From the NCBI GenBank assembly GCA_038328575.1, contig JBBQMD010000001.1, forward strand, positions 248,001-312,000: a DNA stretch of 64,000 bases, written 5' to 3'. Below are positions 27,381 through 35,574 of the stretch, piece after piece (position 1 is the stretch's first letter; each line of letters begins with the position of its first letter). Position numbers and translations under genes: made by a program. The notes beneath the pieces were generated by a model that was given only the letters and a program-made list of their open reading frames with translations, was not told the DNA's origin and did no database searches. The stretch is from JACVCS01 sp038328575. GTDB taxonomy: Bacteria; Planctomycetota; Phycisphaerae; Phycisphaerales; UBA1924.

Positions 27381-28100
27381 ATGAGTGACAGGTTCGATCG
27401 GCAGGGAGTGCCAGACGACGCGCTCGGCGATGACTTCGCCGGCAGCGATTTCGCCGCCTACGCCCCCGGCGTTTCCATCCCCGCCAGCGGCCTTGATTCC
27501 AAAGTCCTCGTCTTGAACAAGCTGTACATGGCGATCCGCGTTGTCAGCGCGCGCCGCGCGTTCACCATGCTCGCGCGCGACATGGCCGAGGTCATCACCG
27601 TCAACGACGGGCAGTATCAGCAGTACGACTTCGGCTCCTGGACCGAACTCGCGGCCTTCCAGCACCAGTTCGAGGCCGATAAGCACGACTGGGTCCACAC
27701 GGTGCGCATCCAGATCGCGGTGCCGCGGATCGTTCGTCTGCTCGGCTACGACCGGCTGCCCGCGCAGGGCGTGAAGCTCAACCGCCGGAACCTCTTCGCG
27801 CGCGACCGCAACCAGTGTCAGTACTGCGGGCGGCACTTCCCCACCAACGAGCTGTCAATCGACCATGTGGTGCCGCGCAGCCAGTCGGGCAAGGACACGT
27901 GGGACAATCTGGTGTGCGCGTGCATCCGCTGCAACGCCCGCAAGGGCGGGCGAACGCCGCAGCAGGCAAACATCAAGCTCATCCGCAAGCCCGTCATGCC
28001 CAAGCGCAACCCGCTGATCGCGCTGCGCCTGGGCCAAGACAAGTACGCATCATGGAAAGCGTTCCTGGATAATGCGTATTGGAGTGTGGAGTTGAAGTAG
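27381..28100 (+). CDS. HNH endonuclease family protein
   Basis: 239 residues from ATG 27381, 6 nt after GGAGAG. The C-terminal half is an HNH domain: RNLFARDRNQCQYCGRHF (zinc Cys pair), ELSIDHVVPRSQSGKDTWDN (catalytic DH and N) and LVCACIRCNARKG (second Cys pair). The N-terminal half, about 130 residues with VLVLNKLYMAIRVVSARRAF, resembles stand-alone HNH proteins found across bacteria whose function is unclear. No partner modification gene or mobile element surrounds it, so I do not call it a restriction or homing enzyme. Confidence 0.85.
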   Translation: MSDRFDRQGVPDDALGDDFAGSDFAAYAPGVSIPASGLDSKVLVLNKLYMAIRVVSARRAFTMLARDMAEVITVNDGQYQQYDFGSWTELAAFQHQFEADKHDWVHTVRIQIAVPRIVRLLGYDRLPAQGVKLNRRNLFARDRNQCQYCGRHFPTNELSIDHVVPRSQSGKDTWDNLVCACIRCNARKGGRTPQQANIKLIRKPVMPKRNPLIALRLGQDKYASWKAFLDNAYWSVELK

Positions 28101-28407
28101 GTCGGCAATCGGCAGTTGGGAATCGGCAATCGGCAATCGGCAATCGGCAACCGGCAGTCGGCAACCGGCAACCGGGAATCGGGAACCGGCACCCGGCACC
28201 CGGCCTCTCCTAGGCCGAAGGCCTTTACGCCAATAGCCGGGGGGTCGCGTCGGCCCTGCGACGCGCCCGCGGACACACACGCCCGCAACGCGCATCGCCG
28301 CGCGGGCGACCCTCACCGCCACACGTCACCAAACTCCCTTCCCCGCTCTCGAATCGCAACCACCCACTAGCCGATCGCGACTCGCAACTCGCGACTCGTC
28401 ACTGCCC
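28101..28407. repeat. Heptamer microsatellites between the HNH and FIST genes
   Basis: From the base after the HNH stop to about 28206 the sequence is a degenerate run of a 7-nt unit close to CGGCAAT, with drift to CGGCAAC and CGGGAAC. A second heptamer run, based on CGCGACT, fills 28373-28402 directly after the FIST stop. Between them AGGCC-GAA-GGCCT forms a 5-bp hairpin at 28212-28224. No gene is present. Confidence 0.85.
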
Positions 28408-29892
28408 CTACATCCTCCTGAACAACACCGCGCACGCTGTGTGCCCGTGCAGGAACACGCCATCGCCCACCGGGCCGATCTCGCCTGCGGCGAAGTACCC
28501 CGTCAGCGGGAAGCCCGTCACCGGCCGGATGATCTTGCCGCCCTTGGCGCGCTGCTCACCCGCCTGGTCGGCCTGGACACCGCCGGAATCGAAGAACGCG
28601 CGCTGGATCGCGGCGACATCGTGATTCGGTTTACTGAAGAGGCGCGTGCCGCGTCCATTGCAGGTGATGAGCAGGCCGCCGATGGGTCGCGGGTCCAGCG
28701 CCTGAATGTCCATCAGCATCGCCAAGTCGCGCTCGGCGGTCTGCGCGTCGCGCAGGTGCAGCCGCACCGTCTGCCCAACGCGGAACTGATCGGCCACCAT
28801 GATCGCATCGTCCTCGGGCGAGACCTTTGTCAACGCCCGGATGAGATAGTCCCCCGGGCCGAAGCGATCTCGATACTCATCGACCACACGCCCGAGCATC
28901 AGCCCGCGCGAGAGCAGTTGCTTGTGCTCCGCCGAAAGCTTGTCAATCTCCTCGCGAATGACCGTAAGCGCTGGACGCCCGCCCAGCGACAGAATGATGT
29001 TCCCCTTGGCGCTAGTCACGATCATGTTCGGCCCGATCGCGCGGCAGCCCTGGCTCACCACCGCATCCGCCCGGATCGGCCCGCTCAGCGAGATGCCAAC
29101 CATCCCCTGGCGCCGCAGCTTGCCATTGACCGCCAGCACATTGCCGCCCGAGCGCATGGCCGCCGACGCGATCCCGCCGACGATCGGCCCGCGACGGGTG
29201 ACCTCGTCTTGCCCGGCGCTGCCCGAGGCGCGCCCAACGTTTTCGGGTGAGCAGAGGGAGCGGGCCCGCGACAGAGTCGGAAGAATCCCCGTGATCGGCA
29301 CGCTGTACGGATCAACCGCGAGGATCGTGCAGCGGTGCTGGCCAGTCATCCCCGCGGCCTCGGCGACCTCCGCCAAATCCCCCTTTGCGTCGGCCTCCTC
29401 GTCAACGCCCAGCGTCAGCGGGAAATCCTCGCTCGTAAAAGCGTGGATACCCACGCCGGGCAGGCTCGCCGCCATGACCGAAATCCCCGGCACGCCCTCC
29501 AGCTCTAGAAAGCCGCCCAGCACCGCCTCGGCGCTGACCAGCATGATGTTCCTTGGCGAGAGCACGCGCCCGATCGTCTCCAACGCTTCATCGACCGACG
29601 GCACGTGATGTGGCGAGATCGCAATCAACGCCAGATCAACCTCGTGCGACGACGACACCGACGGACGCGACCTGGCCTTGCGCGCCTCAGCCAGACCAGC
29701 CCACTTGGCCCCGGCGTCAATGCTGATCGGTGTAGAGCCCAGAGAAAGTTCGAGCTCCGCCAGCGCCCGCTCTGCGGCCTCCTGCGCCGCGGCAGCCGTT
29801 CCACGCTCGCCGCTCAGGCCGGCGCCCATGCCCATCGGGCGGGTTGGGACCCGCTCGCCAGCGCTTCTCGGGATGCTTCCGGATGGCTGCAC
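28408..29892 (-). CDS. FIST domain sensory protein
   Basis: The protein has FIST_N and FIST_C regions: ALIAISPHHVPSVDEALETI and ISVMAASLPGVGIHAF early, GPIVGGIASA mid, and the diagnostic C-terminal GYFAAGEIGPVGDGVFLHGH. FIST domains are proposed to bind small ligands such as amino acids in signalling. No kinase or cyclase domain is attached. GTG at 29892 is chosen as the start because TATGCT lies exactly 6 nt upstream; a TTG two codons earlier is the alternative. Length 494 aa, longer than typical (about 380-400), with an N-terminal and a central insertion. Confidence 0.85.
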   Translation of the reverse strand: MQPSGSIPRSAGERVPTRPMGMGAGLSGERGTAAAAQEAAERALAELELSLGSTPISIDAGAKWAGLAEARKARSRPSVSSSHEVDLALIAISPHHVPSVDEALETIGRVLSPRNIMLVSAEAVLGGFLELEGVPGISVMAASLPGVGIHAFTSEDFPLTLGVDEEADAKGDLAEVAEAAGMTGQHRCTILAVDPYSVPITGILPTLSRARSLCSPENVGRASGSAGQDEVTRRGPIVGGIASAAMRSGGNVLAVNGKLRRQGMVGISLSGPIRADAVVSQGCRAIGPNMIVTSAKGNIILSLGGRPALTVIREEIDKLSAEHKQLLSRGLMLGRVVDEYRDRFGPGDYLIRALTKVSPEDDAIMVADQFRVGQTVRLHLRDAQTAERDLAMLMDIQALDPRPIGGLLITCNGRGTRLFSKPNHDVAAIQRAFFDSGGVQADQAGEQRAKGGKIIRPVTGFPLTGYFAAGEIGPVGDGVFLHGHTACAVLFRRM

Positions 29893-29898
29893 CGTCAA

Positions 29899-29904
29899 AG
29901 CATA
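29899..29904 (-). promoter_or_regulatory. Start-proximal -10 element of the FIST gene (TATGCT)
   Basis: TATGCT with a 6-nt spacer to GTG 29892. It favours GTG over the upstream TTG as start. Confidence 0.5.
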
Positions 29905-29952
29905 TCACGAACGCGAATGAACGCAGCGTGAACGCCGAAACCGGCCGTTCCC

Positions 29953-29958
29953 TAAGAT
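29953..29958 (+). promoter_or_regulatory. Start-proximal -10 element of proB (TAAGAT)
   Basis: TAAGAT ends 7 nt before ATG 29966; no SD. Confidence 0.45.
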
Positions 29959-29965
29959 ACGGCTC

Positions 29966-31102
29966 ATGACCCAGCAGCGACACATTCCCGCGCTCAAACG
30001 CGTCGTGGTCAAGATCGGTTCCGCCGTGCTGGCGCCGGGGGGTAATCTTTCGAAAGACCGGGTGGACAATCTTGCAGAACAAATCGCGGGCGCCCGGCGG
30101 CGCGGGCTTGACGTCACCGTCGTCTCCTCCGGCGCCGTCGCCAGCGGTTTTCGAGCGCTCGGGCTTGACGCGCCGCCAAGCGAGATCGTGGGGAAGCAGG
30201 CTGCCGCGGCGGTCGGGCAGCCGCGCCTGATGCAGGCGTGGCACGATGCGCTGTCGCGCCGTTCGCTGGCCAGCGCGCAGGTGCTGTTGATCTCCGACGA
30301 CTTTGTCGACCGCACCCGCTACCTGAACGCGCGCCGGGTGCTGGGGCACCTGAGGGCCGCGGGCGTCGTGCCGATCATCAACGAGAACGACACCGTCAGT
30401 TACGACGAGATCCGCTTCGGCGATAACGACGCGCTCGCGGCCCACGTCGCGGGCCTGATCTCCGCCGACCTGCTCGTAGTCCTCTCGACCGCATCGGGGC
30501 TGTACAAAGACGGCGACCCCACGCGCGTCTTGCCTTGCGTACGACTCACTGGCGCCGAGAGCGCCGCGGCGCTGCAATCACACGTCTCGCGCGAGAAGAC
30601 GCTCACCGGCGTCGGCGGCATGGCCAGCAAGCTGCACGCGATGGGCGTCGCCAGCTCGCTCGGCATCCCCTCAATCATCGCCTCGGGCACAGAGCCCGAT
30701 GTGCTCGCTCGCTTGCTCGATGGCGAAACGATCGGGACTTTCTTTGAGGTCGGCGGCGCGGGGGCCGCGTCGCGGCGTGATGCGTGGATCGTCGCGGGCG
30801 TGCGAGTCACCGGCAACGTCAGCGTTGATAGAGGAGCCGCCGAGGCACTGGTGCAGCGCGGCGCGTCGTTGCTGCCGCGCGGGGTCACCGGTGTTCACGG
30901 GAGCTTCGCACGCGGCTCATCCATCGACATCGTTGACGACGCCTCGCGCGTCATCGCCCGTGGCCTCGCGGCGTACACCGACCAGGAGGCTCGCGCGATC
31001 GCAGGCCACCGCTCGTCGGAGATCGAAACGATCCTGGGCTATTCGCTGGGCGAGGAGCTTGTGCATCGCGACGACCTGGTCTTGACGACGCGGCCCGCCT
31101 GA
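29966..31102 (+). CDS. proB: Glutamate 5-kinase
   Basis: Phosphorylates glutamate to glutamyl-5-phosphate, the first step of proline synthesis. The amino-acid kinase domain occupies about residues 8-260 (VVVKIGSAVLAPGG, VTVVSSGAVASG, GKQAAAAVGQPRLM, PIINENDTVSYDEIRFGDND, TGVGGMASKLHA). A C-terminal PUA domain follows at about 280-360 (GNVSVDRGAAEALVQRGASL). The 378-residue size matches the long, PUA-containing form. proA is not adjacent; the gene converges with a thiolase 15 nt downstream. Confidence 0.96.
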   Translation: MTQQRHIPALKRVVVKIGSAVLAPGGNLSKDRVDNLAEQIAGARRRGLDVTVVSSGAVASGFRALGLDAPPSEIVGKQAAAAVGQPRLMQAWHDALSRRSLASAQVLLISDDFVDRTRYLNARRVLGHLRAAGVVPIINENDTVSYDEIRFGDNDALAAHVAGLISADLLVVLSTASGLYKDGDPTRVLPCVRLTGAESAAALQSHVSREKTLTGVGGMASKLHAMGVASSLGIPSIIASGTEPDVLARLLDGETIGTFFEVGGAGAASRRDAWIVAGVRVTGNVSVDRGAAEALVQRGASLLPRGVTGVHGSFARGSSIDIVDDASRVIARGLAAYTDQEARAIAGHRSSEIETILGYSLGEELVHRDDLVLTTRPA

Positions 31103-31121
31103 GCTTGAAACACCCGCTCAG
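31099..31121. terminator. Hairpin spanning the facing stop codons of proB and the thiolase gene
   Basis: CTGAGC (31099-31104) and GCTCAG (31116-31121) form a 6-bp stem that includes both stop codons. The loop is 11 nt. It could act in both directions, but no T-run exists on either side. Confidence 0.3.
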
Positions 31122-32332
31122 ACTTCGACGACCATGGCGACGCTGTTGCCGCCACCGAGGCAGAGGGCGGCGACGCCGCGCTTGCCGCCGGTGCGGATGA
31201 GCTGATGAATGAGCGTGGTGAGCACGCGAGCGCCCGAGGCGCCGATGGGGTGGCCGATCGCAACGCCGCCGCCAGCGATGTTGACCTTGCCCTCGGGGAT
31301 GTCGTGCCCGAGCGCCTTGAGGCCCTTGAGGTTGCAGAGCACCTGGGCTGCGAAGGCCTCGTTGATCTCGAAGAGATCGATGTCCTTGGCGCTCAGGCCG
31401 GCCTTCTCTAGCGCCATGCGGATGCCCTCGATGGGGGCGGAGAAGATGTCCTTGGGCGCGACGCCGCTGGTGGCGTAGCTCACGATGCGGGCGATCGGCT
31501 TGACTCCCATCGACTCCGCCTTGGCGAGGCTCGCGACGACGATGGCCGCGGCGCCGTCAGAGATCTGGCTGGCGTTGGCCGCGGTCACGGTGCCTTCTTT
31601 CTCAAAGGCTGGCCGGAGCTTGGCGACGCCTTCGATCGTCGAGTCGGCGCGAACGCCCTCGTCAGTCGCGACGCCCGGGGACTTTTTGTCCATCGCCTGT
31701 TCGCCGGTGATGTGAATGATCTCGCCCTTGAACCAGCCCTGCTTGGTGGCCTCGCCAGCGCGAACGTTGCTCTGCACCGCGAAGCGGTCCTGCTCGGCGC
31801 GGCTGATGTCAAACTTGCGTGCGATGTGGTCGGCGCTGTTGCCCATGGCGCAGGCCTCAAAGGCGCAGCGCAGGCCGTCGTAGGCCATGTGATCTTCCAT
31901 CGTCGTGGGGCCGTACTTCACGCCCTCGCGAATGCGCGCGAAGTGTGGCGCCGCGGACATGTTCTCAAACCCGCCGGCAACGACGAGCTGATTGTCACCG
32001 GCCTTGATGGACTGTGCGGCGAGCATGACGGATTGGAGGCCCGAGCCGCAGACCTTGTTGATGGTCTGGGCGCTGAGCGTGTCCGGGAGGCCAGCCTTGA
32101 GCCCGGCCTGGCGCGCGGGGTTCTGTCCGAGGCCCGCCTGGAGCACGCAGCCCATGATGCACTCGTCGATCTGGACGCCGATCTTTGCGACGCCGCCGAC
32201 GTTCTCAAGGGCCCCGGCGATCGCGTACGACCCGAGCACCGGCGAAGGAACCTTGCTCAGCCCGCCCATGAATCGGCCCACCGGCGTGCGCTTGGCGGAG
32301 AGGATGACAGGGAGCGTGGCGGCGGTGGACAT
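31118..32332 (-). CDS. Acetyl-CoA C-acetyltransferase (thiolase)
   Basis: 404 residues. The acyl-binding nucleophile is Cys95 in INKVCGSGLQSVM; the C-terminal catalytic His and Cys are in GGGVAIGHPIGASGARVL and ALCLGGGNSVAMVVE. EINEAFAAQVL is the conserved NEAF block. It condenses two acetyl-CoA or cleaves acetoacetyl-CoA and related 3-ketoacyl-CoAs. Direction and chain length cannot be read from sequence. AAGGA lies 8 nt before the ATG. No beta-oxidation or PHB genes adjoin it. Confidence 0.93.
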   Translation of the reverse strand: MSTAATLPVILSAKRTPVGRFMGGLSKVPSPVLGSYAIAGALENVGGVAKIGVQIDECIMGCVLQAGLGQNPARQAGLKAGLPDTLSAQTINKVCGSGLQSVMLAAQSIKAGDNQLVVAGGFENMSAAPHFARIREGVKYGPTTMEDHMAYDGLRCAFEACAMGNSADHIARKFDISRAEQDRFAVQSNVRAGEATKQGWFKGEIIHITGEQAMDKKSPGVATDEGVRADSTIEGVAKLRPAFEKEGTVTAANASQISDGAAAIVVASLAKAESMGVKPIARIVSYATSGVAPKDIFSAPIEGIRMALEKAGLSAKDIDLFEINEAFAAQVLCNLKGLKALGHDIPEGKVNIAGGGVAIGHPIGASGARVLTTLIHQLIRTGGKRGVAALCLGGGNSVAMVVEV

Positions 32333-32492
32333 GGTGCTATTCCTTGGTGTTTGCCGCGTGTGCGTTTGGGGGACGACACGGGGCGACGCGAGATTCTGAT
32401 CAGAAGTCTGGTCCTTCCATTCTACCCGCCTCTCGTGTACGATCCGCTCGCTTCGACGCTCGGTATCACCCCTTCACACTGCTGAGAATGCC

Positions 32493-33494
32493 ATGCTCAA
32501 AGTTCTTCACGTCGGCCTCGGTCCGCTCGGTCAACGCGTGGTGCGCGATCTGTACGACCGCAAGCTCGGGGTCGTCAGTGCCGCAGTAGATATCAACCCG
32601 GAACTTGTCGGCCAGCCGCTCTCGAAGATCATGCCCGGCGTGAAGTCGTCGACAAAGGTGGTGGCTTCGCTGCACGACATCGCCGATTGGTCAAAGTTTG
32701 ATGTCGCGATCGTGACGACCGCCAGCGACCTTCGCCAGTGCGCCGACACGTTTCGGATTCTGCTGAAGGCGGGCATCGCGGTGGTCAGTACCTGCGAAGA
32801 ACTCGTGTGGCCGGAGCTGCGGCATAAGAAGCTCGCAAAGGAACTTGACACGCTCGCGCAGCGGTTTGAGGCGAGGTTGCTGGGTACGGGTGTGAACCCT
32901 GGCTTTTTGATGGACACCGCGGCGGTGTTCGCGACGACCGCGTGCAAGTCCGTCGACTCGCTGGAGATCCATCGCATTCAGGACGCGACCACGCGGCGGA
33001 TCCCTTTCCAAAAGAAGATCGGTGCCACGCTCAACGACGCCGAGTTCAAGGACGGCGTCAAGGCTGGCTGGCTCCGGCACGTCGGGCTGGGCGAGTCGCT
33101 GCACTTTGTCGCCAGCAACCTGGGCTGGAAGATCGACAAGTGGTCCGAGACCATCGAGCCCGTCAAGGCGACCAAGCCGATGAAGTGCGGCCTCGGCGCG
33201 ATCAAGAAGGGCAACGCGTGCGGCGTGCGCCAAGTGGCCGTCGGCACCAGCAAGGGCAAGACCGTGCTGAAGCTCGTCTTCCAGGCGTCGATCGGACAGA
33301 AGAGCCCGGAGCCGGGCGATCGCGTCATCGTCAACGGCGAGCCGAAGATCAACATGGTCTTCGAGGGCGGCGTACACGGCGACATCGCCACAAGTTCCAT
33401 CACGCTCAACTCGATCAAGCCGCTGCTGGCCGCGCAGCCAGGGCTGCACACCATGGCCACCATCCCGCTCGTTCACTTCGCACGCGGCAAGTGA
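32493..33494 (+). CDS. Dihydrodipicolinate reductase-like / 2,4-diaminopentanoate dehydrogenase-like protein
   Basis: A 333-residue protein with a Rossmann N-terminus (VLHVGLGPLGQRVVRDLYDR), VAIVTTASDLRQCADTFRILLKAGIAVVSTCEEL and LLGTGVNPGFLMDTAAVFATTA. These match the N-terminal DapB-like domain plus the large C-terminal domain of 2,4-diaminopentanoate dehydrogenases, which act in ornithine fermentation. Many homologues are uncharacterised, so the substrate here is open. It is divergent from the thiolase gene and is followed by an SDR gene after 124 nt. No ornithine-fermentation partners are seen. Confidence 0.7.
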   Translation: MLKVLHVGLGPLGQRVVRDLYDRKLGVVSAAVDINPELVGQPLSKIMPGVKSSTKVVASLHDIADWSKFDVAIVTTASDLRQCADTFRILLKAGIAVVSTCEELVWPELRHKKLAKELDTLAQRFEARLLGTGVNPGFLMDTAAVFATTACKSVDSLEIHRIQDATTRRIPFQKKIGATLNDAEFKDGVKAGWLRHVGLGESLHFVASNLGWKIDKWSETIEPVKATKPMKCGLGAIKKGNACGVRQVAVGTSKGKTVLKLVFQASIGQKSPEPGDRVIVNGEPKINMVFEGGVHGDIATSSITLNSIKPLLAAQPGLHTMATIPLVHFARGK

Positions 33495-33618
33495 CGGGCG
33501 AGTTTGCGATCGGCGATGATCGGCGGCGATGGTGGCGGTGGCGGCGTCGCTCGCCTTGAACGCAATGGCGCGTTCCTTGAAGATCTCTCTTGGTGTGGAC
33601 ATCTGCGAAGGATCTGTC

Positions 33619-34410
33619 ATGACGCTTCTGCTTAGCAATCGCCGCGCTCTGGTCTGCGGCTCGACCAGCGGCATCGGCCTGGCCTGTGCCCAGGCGCTTG
33701 CGCAGGGCGGCGCACGCGTAACGCTCTTGGGGCGCGACGCGAAGAAACTCCCCGGCGCGCTGGCGACGCTTTTCACGTCGCAAGGCCTCGCCCACGACAC
33801 GCTCGTCGCGGATCTTGCCGACCCCGCGGGCGCGCAGGGCGCGGTGCGCGCGCACCTGGCGCAGTCACCCGGCGACTACACGATCATCATCAACAACACC
33901 GGCGGCCCCGCGCCGGGCAGCGCGATCGATGCGACCCCGGAGGCGATTCTCGGCGCCGTCAACGCACAGCTCATCGCGGCCCATCTGCTGGCGCAGCTCC
34001 TGGTCCCGGGGATGAAGGCGGCGTCGTTCGGGCGGATCATCAACATCACCAGCACGAGCGTGAAGCAGCCGATCCCCAACCTGGGCGTCAGCAACATCGT
34101 CCGGCCCGCGGTCGCTGCATGGGCCAAGTGCCTCGCTACCGAGCTTGGCGGGTTCGGCATCACCGTCAACAACATTCTCCCCGGCTACACCAGCACGGAT
34201 CGGCTCGCGTCGATCGTCAAAGGCCGCGCGGCCAAGGGCAACGTCAGCGCGGATGACATCAAGCGCGACATCATCAGCGCGACGCCCGCAGGGCGATTTG
34301 GCGAGCCGGCGGAGGTGGGCGCCGCCGTTGCGTTCCTGTGCTCGCCAGGCGCCGCGTACATCAATGGCGTGAACCTTCCGATCGATGGCGGCCGATTGGG
34401 CACGCTCTAG
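33619..34410 (+). CDS. Short-chain dehydrogenase/reductase
   Basis: 263 residues from ATG 33619, with GAAGGA 6 nt upstream. The N-terminal RRALVCGSTSGIGLACAQAL is the NAD(P) TGxxxGIG-type motif, here CGSTSGIG; INNTGGPAPG replaces the usual NNAG. The catalytic Tyr-x3-Lys pair is not in its usual form: after IINITSTSVKQPIPNLGVSNIVRPAVAAWAK the Tyr position reads Ser-Asn, although the Lys is present. The missing Tyr puts it in a divergent SDR branch seen among FabG-like proteins of unknown substrate. GRFGEPAEVGAAVAFLCS is the normal C-terminal block. Confidence 0.8.
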   Translation: MTLLLSNRRALVCGSTSGIGLACAQALAQGGARVTLLGRDAKKLPGALATLFTSQGLAHDTLVADLADPAGAQGAVRAHLAQSPGDYTIIINNTGGPAPGSAIDATPEAILGAVNAQLIAAHLLAQLLVPGMKAASFGRIINITSTSVKQPIPNLGVSNIVRPAVAAWAKCLATELGGFGITVNNILPGYTSTDRLASIVKGRAAKGNVSADDIKRDIISATPAGRFGEPAEVGAAVAFLCSPGAAYINGVNLPIDGGRLGTL

Positions 34411-34451
34411 CTCGATGTGACTTGCGGTTGACCCAACGTGCGGACGTTGAA

Positions 34452-34532
34452 CGTGCCAATGATCTTGCTCGGCGGATCAGTGCGGTTTGATTTCCAAATC
34501 AAAGGACACACTGAACGCAGAGCCGTTCAGTG
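34452..34532. repeat. REP-like pair (locus 1), A-type degenerate plus B-type hairpin
   Basis: A degenerate A-type unit at 34457-34482, preceded by GTGC, keeps the GGATCAGTG right arm. It is followed 26 nt later by an inverted B-type hairpin at 34509-34532 with arms CACTGAACG and CGTTCAGTG and loop CAGAGC. This is the same composite seen at 41954, 44193 and 45066. It lies between the convergent SDR and rplI genes. Confidence 0.8.
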
Positions 34533-34572
34533 TCACGGATGCAGGACGGATTCGGATGCGCGGGTTCAGAGC

Positions 34573-34610
34573 AAAACGAAAACGCCCCGGCGAGTGCTCG
34601 CCAGGGCGTT
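34573..34610 (-). terminator. Rho-independent terminator of rplI
   Basis: On the minus strand a long stem, AACGCCC and GGCGAG arms broken by one unpaired base, closes on a 2-nt loop and is followed by a T-rich run TTTTCGTTTTG. It starts 33 nt after the rplI stop. Confidence 0.85.
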
Positions 34611-34643
34611 GTGGCATCAAGCGTTGTTCAGGGTGCGAAACGC

Positions 34644-35363
34644 TTACTTCCGGTTCTTCTTCTCGCCCTTGGCGGGCTTGTCAGACACCTCGACCTTCGG
34701 GGCATCGTCGGCGCTCGGGCGCTTCTCAAACTTGCCAGCCTTGGACTTGGGCTCGGCGTCTTCCTTCGGCGCCTTCTCGCCCTTGGCGGTGCGGTCCTTG
34801 GCACGCTTCTCGCTCGGCACGCCCGGCGCGCCGCCAGCGCCTTCCGGTCCACCCCCACCGGCGGGGGCCAGCGTCGGCTCGTTGCTGCGACGCAGGTCCA
34901 GCGGGCGATCGGCCTGCACGTCCAGCTTGATCGGCGCCTCGAGCTCGGTGTCAAACTTCACGCTGACCTCGTAGTGTTCGACGCGCTTGATCGTCTGGCC
35001 CAAGCGCACCTCGCGCTCCTTGATCCCCGTGAAGCCCGCAGCGGCGAGAGCGACGACCAGATCGTGCTGCGTCACCGCGGCGTACAGAATGCCCATGTCG
35101 TTGCACGAGCGCACCAGTGTGAGCTGATAGCCGTCGAGCTTGGAGATCGTGTCCTTGCGGTCTGATCGCTGCACTTCGATCTGCTTCAACGCGTCCGCAC
35201 GCTTGCCCGCAAGGCTCTTGATGAGCTCTTCAGACGGCTTGGTCGCCATCGAGCGCGGCATCAGGTAGTTTCGCGCGAAGCCCTTGCGGACCTTCACCAC
35301 GTCACCGACGATGCCGGTGCCCTCGACGTTCTCAGTAAGCAAAAGTTCGATGTTCTTGGCCAT
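34644..35363 (-). CDS. rplI: 50S ribosomal protein L9 with long charged C-terminal tail
   Basis: Residues 1-150 are a standard L9: IELLLTENVEGTGIVGDVVKV, KGFARNYLMPRSMA, then the C-terminal RNA-binding domain ending near KRVEHYEVSVKF. L9 normally stops at about 150 residues, but this protein continues to 239 with a tail rich in Lys, Glu, Ala and Pro that lacks hydrophobic residues and is probably disordered. AAGGA lies 8 nt before ATG 35363. It is monocistronic here, without rpsF or rpsR upstream, and has its own terminator. Confidence 0.95.
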   Translation of the reverse strand: MAKNIELLLTENVEGTGIVGDVVKVRKGFARNYLMPRSMATKPSEELIKSLAGKRADALKQIEVQRSDRKDTISKLDGYQLTLVRSCNDMGILYAAVTQHDLVVALAAAGFTGIKEREVRLGQTIKRVEHYEVSVKFDTELEAPIKLDVQADRPLDLRRSNEPTLAPAGGGGPEGAGGAPGVPSEKRAKDRTAKGEKAPKEDAEPKSKAGKFEKRPSADDAPKVEVSDKPAKGEKKNRK

Positions 35364-35560
35364 GGGTGCTGTCCTTTCGGGCCGTCGCGTTGCGAGGCCG
35401 GAGAGTTAGGAGCGTTGCACGCGTTCTCGCGACGATTCTCGGCGCACGGGTGCAAACGCCCCAACGAATCCGCCCGGACGTTCCGGGTGGGGTCAAGATG
35501 ATAGACGCCGAGGCGCGCGGCGGCGAGGGCCTCGGTCCTGCGTTCGGACCTTTGGCCAAC

Positions 35561-35566
35561 TATCCT
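35561..35566 (+). promoter_or_regulatory. Start-proximal -10 element of the ureohydrolase gene (TATCCT)
   Basis: TATCCT ends 8 nt before GTG 35575; no SD. Confidence 0.45.
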
Positions 35567-35574
35567 CGTGCTCA

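Noticed and set aside
27381..28100. Homing endonuclease or restriction system
   Set aside because: There is an HNH domain but no intron, intein, methyltransferase or mobile-element context.
28101..28206. CRISPR array
   Set aside because: The repeats are 7 nt units without unique spacers, and no cas gene is nearby, so it is a microsatellite.
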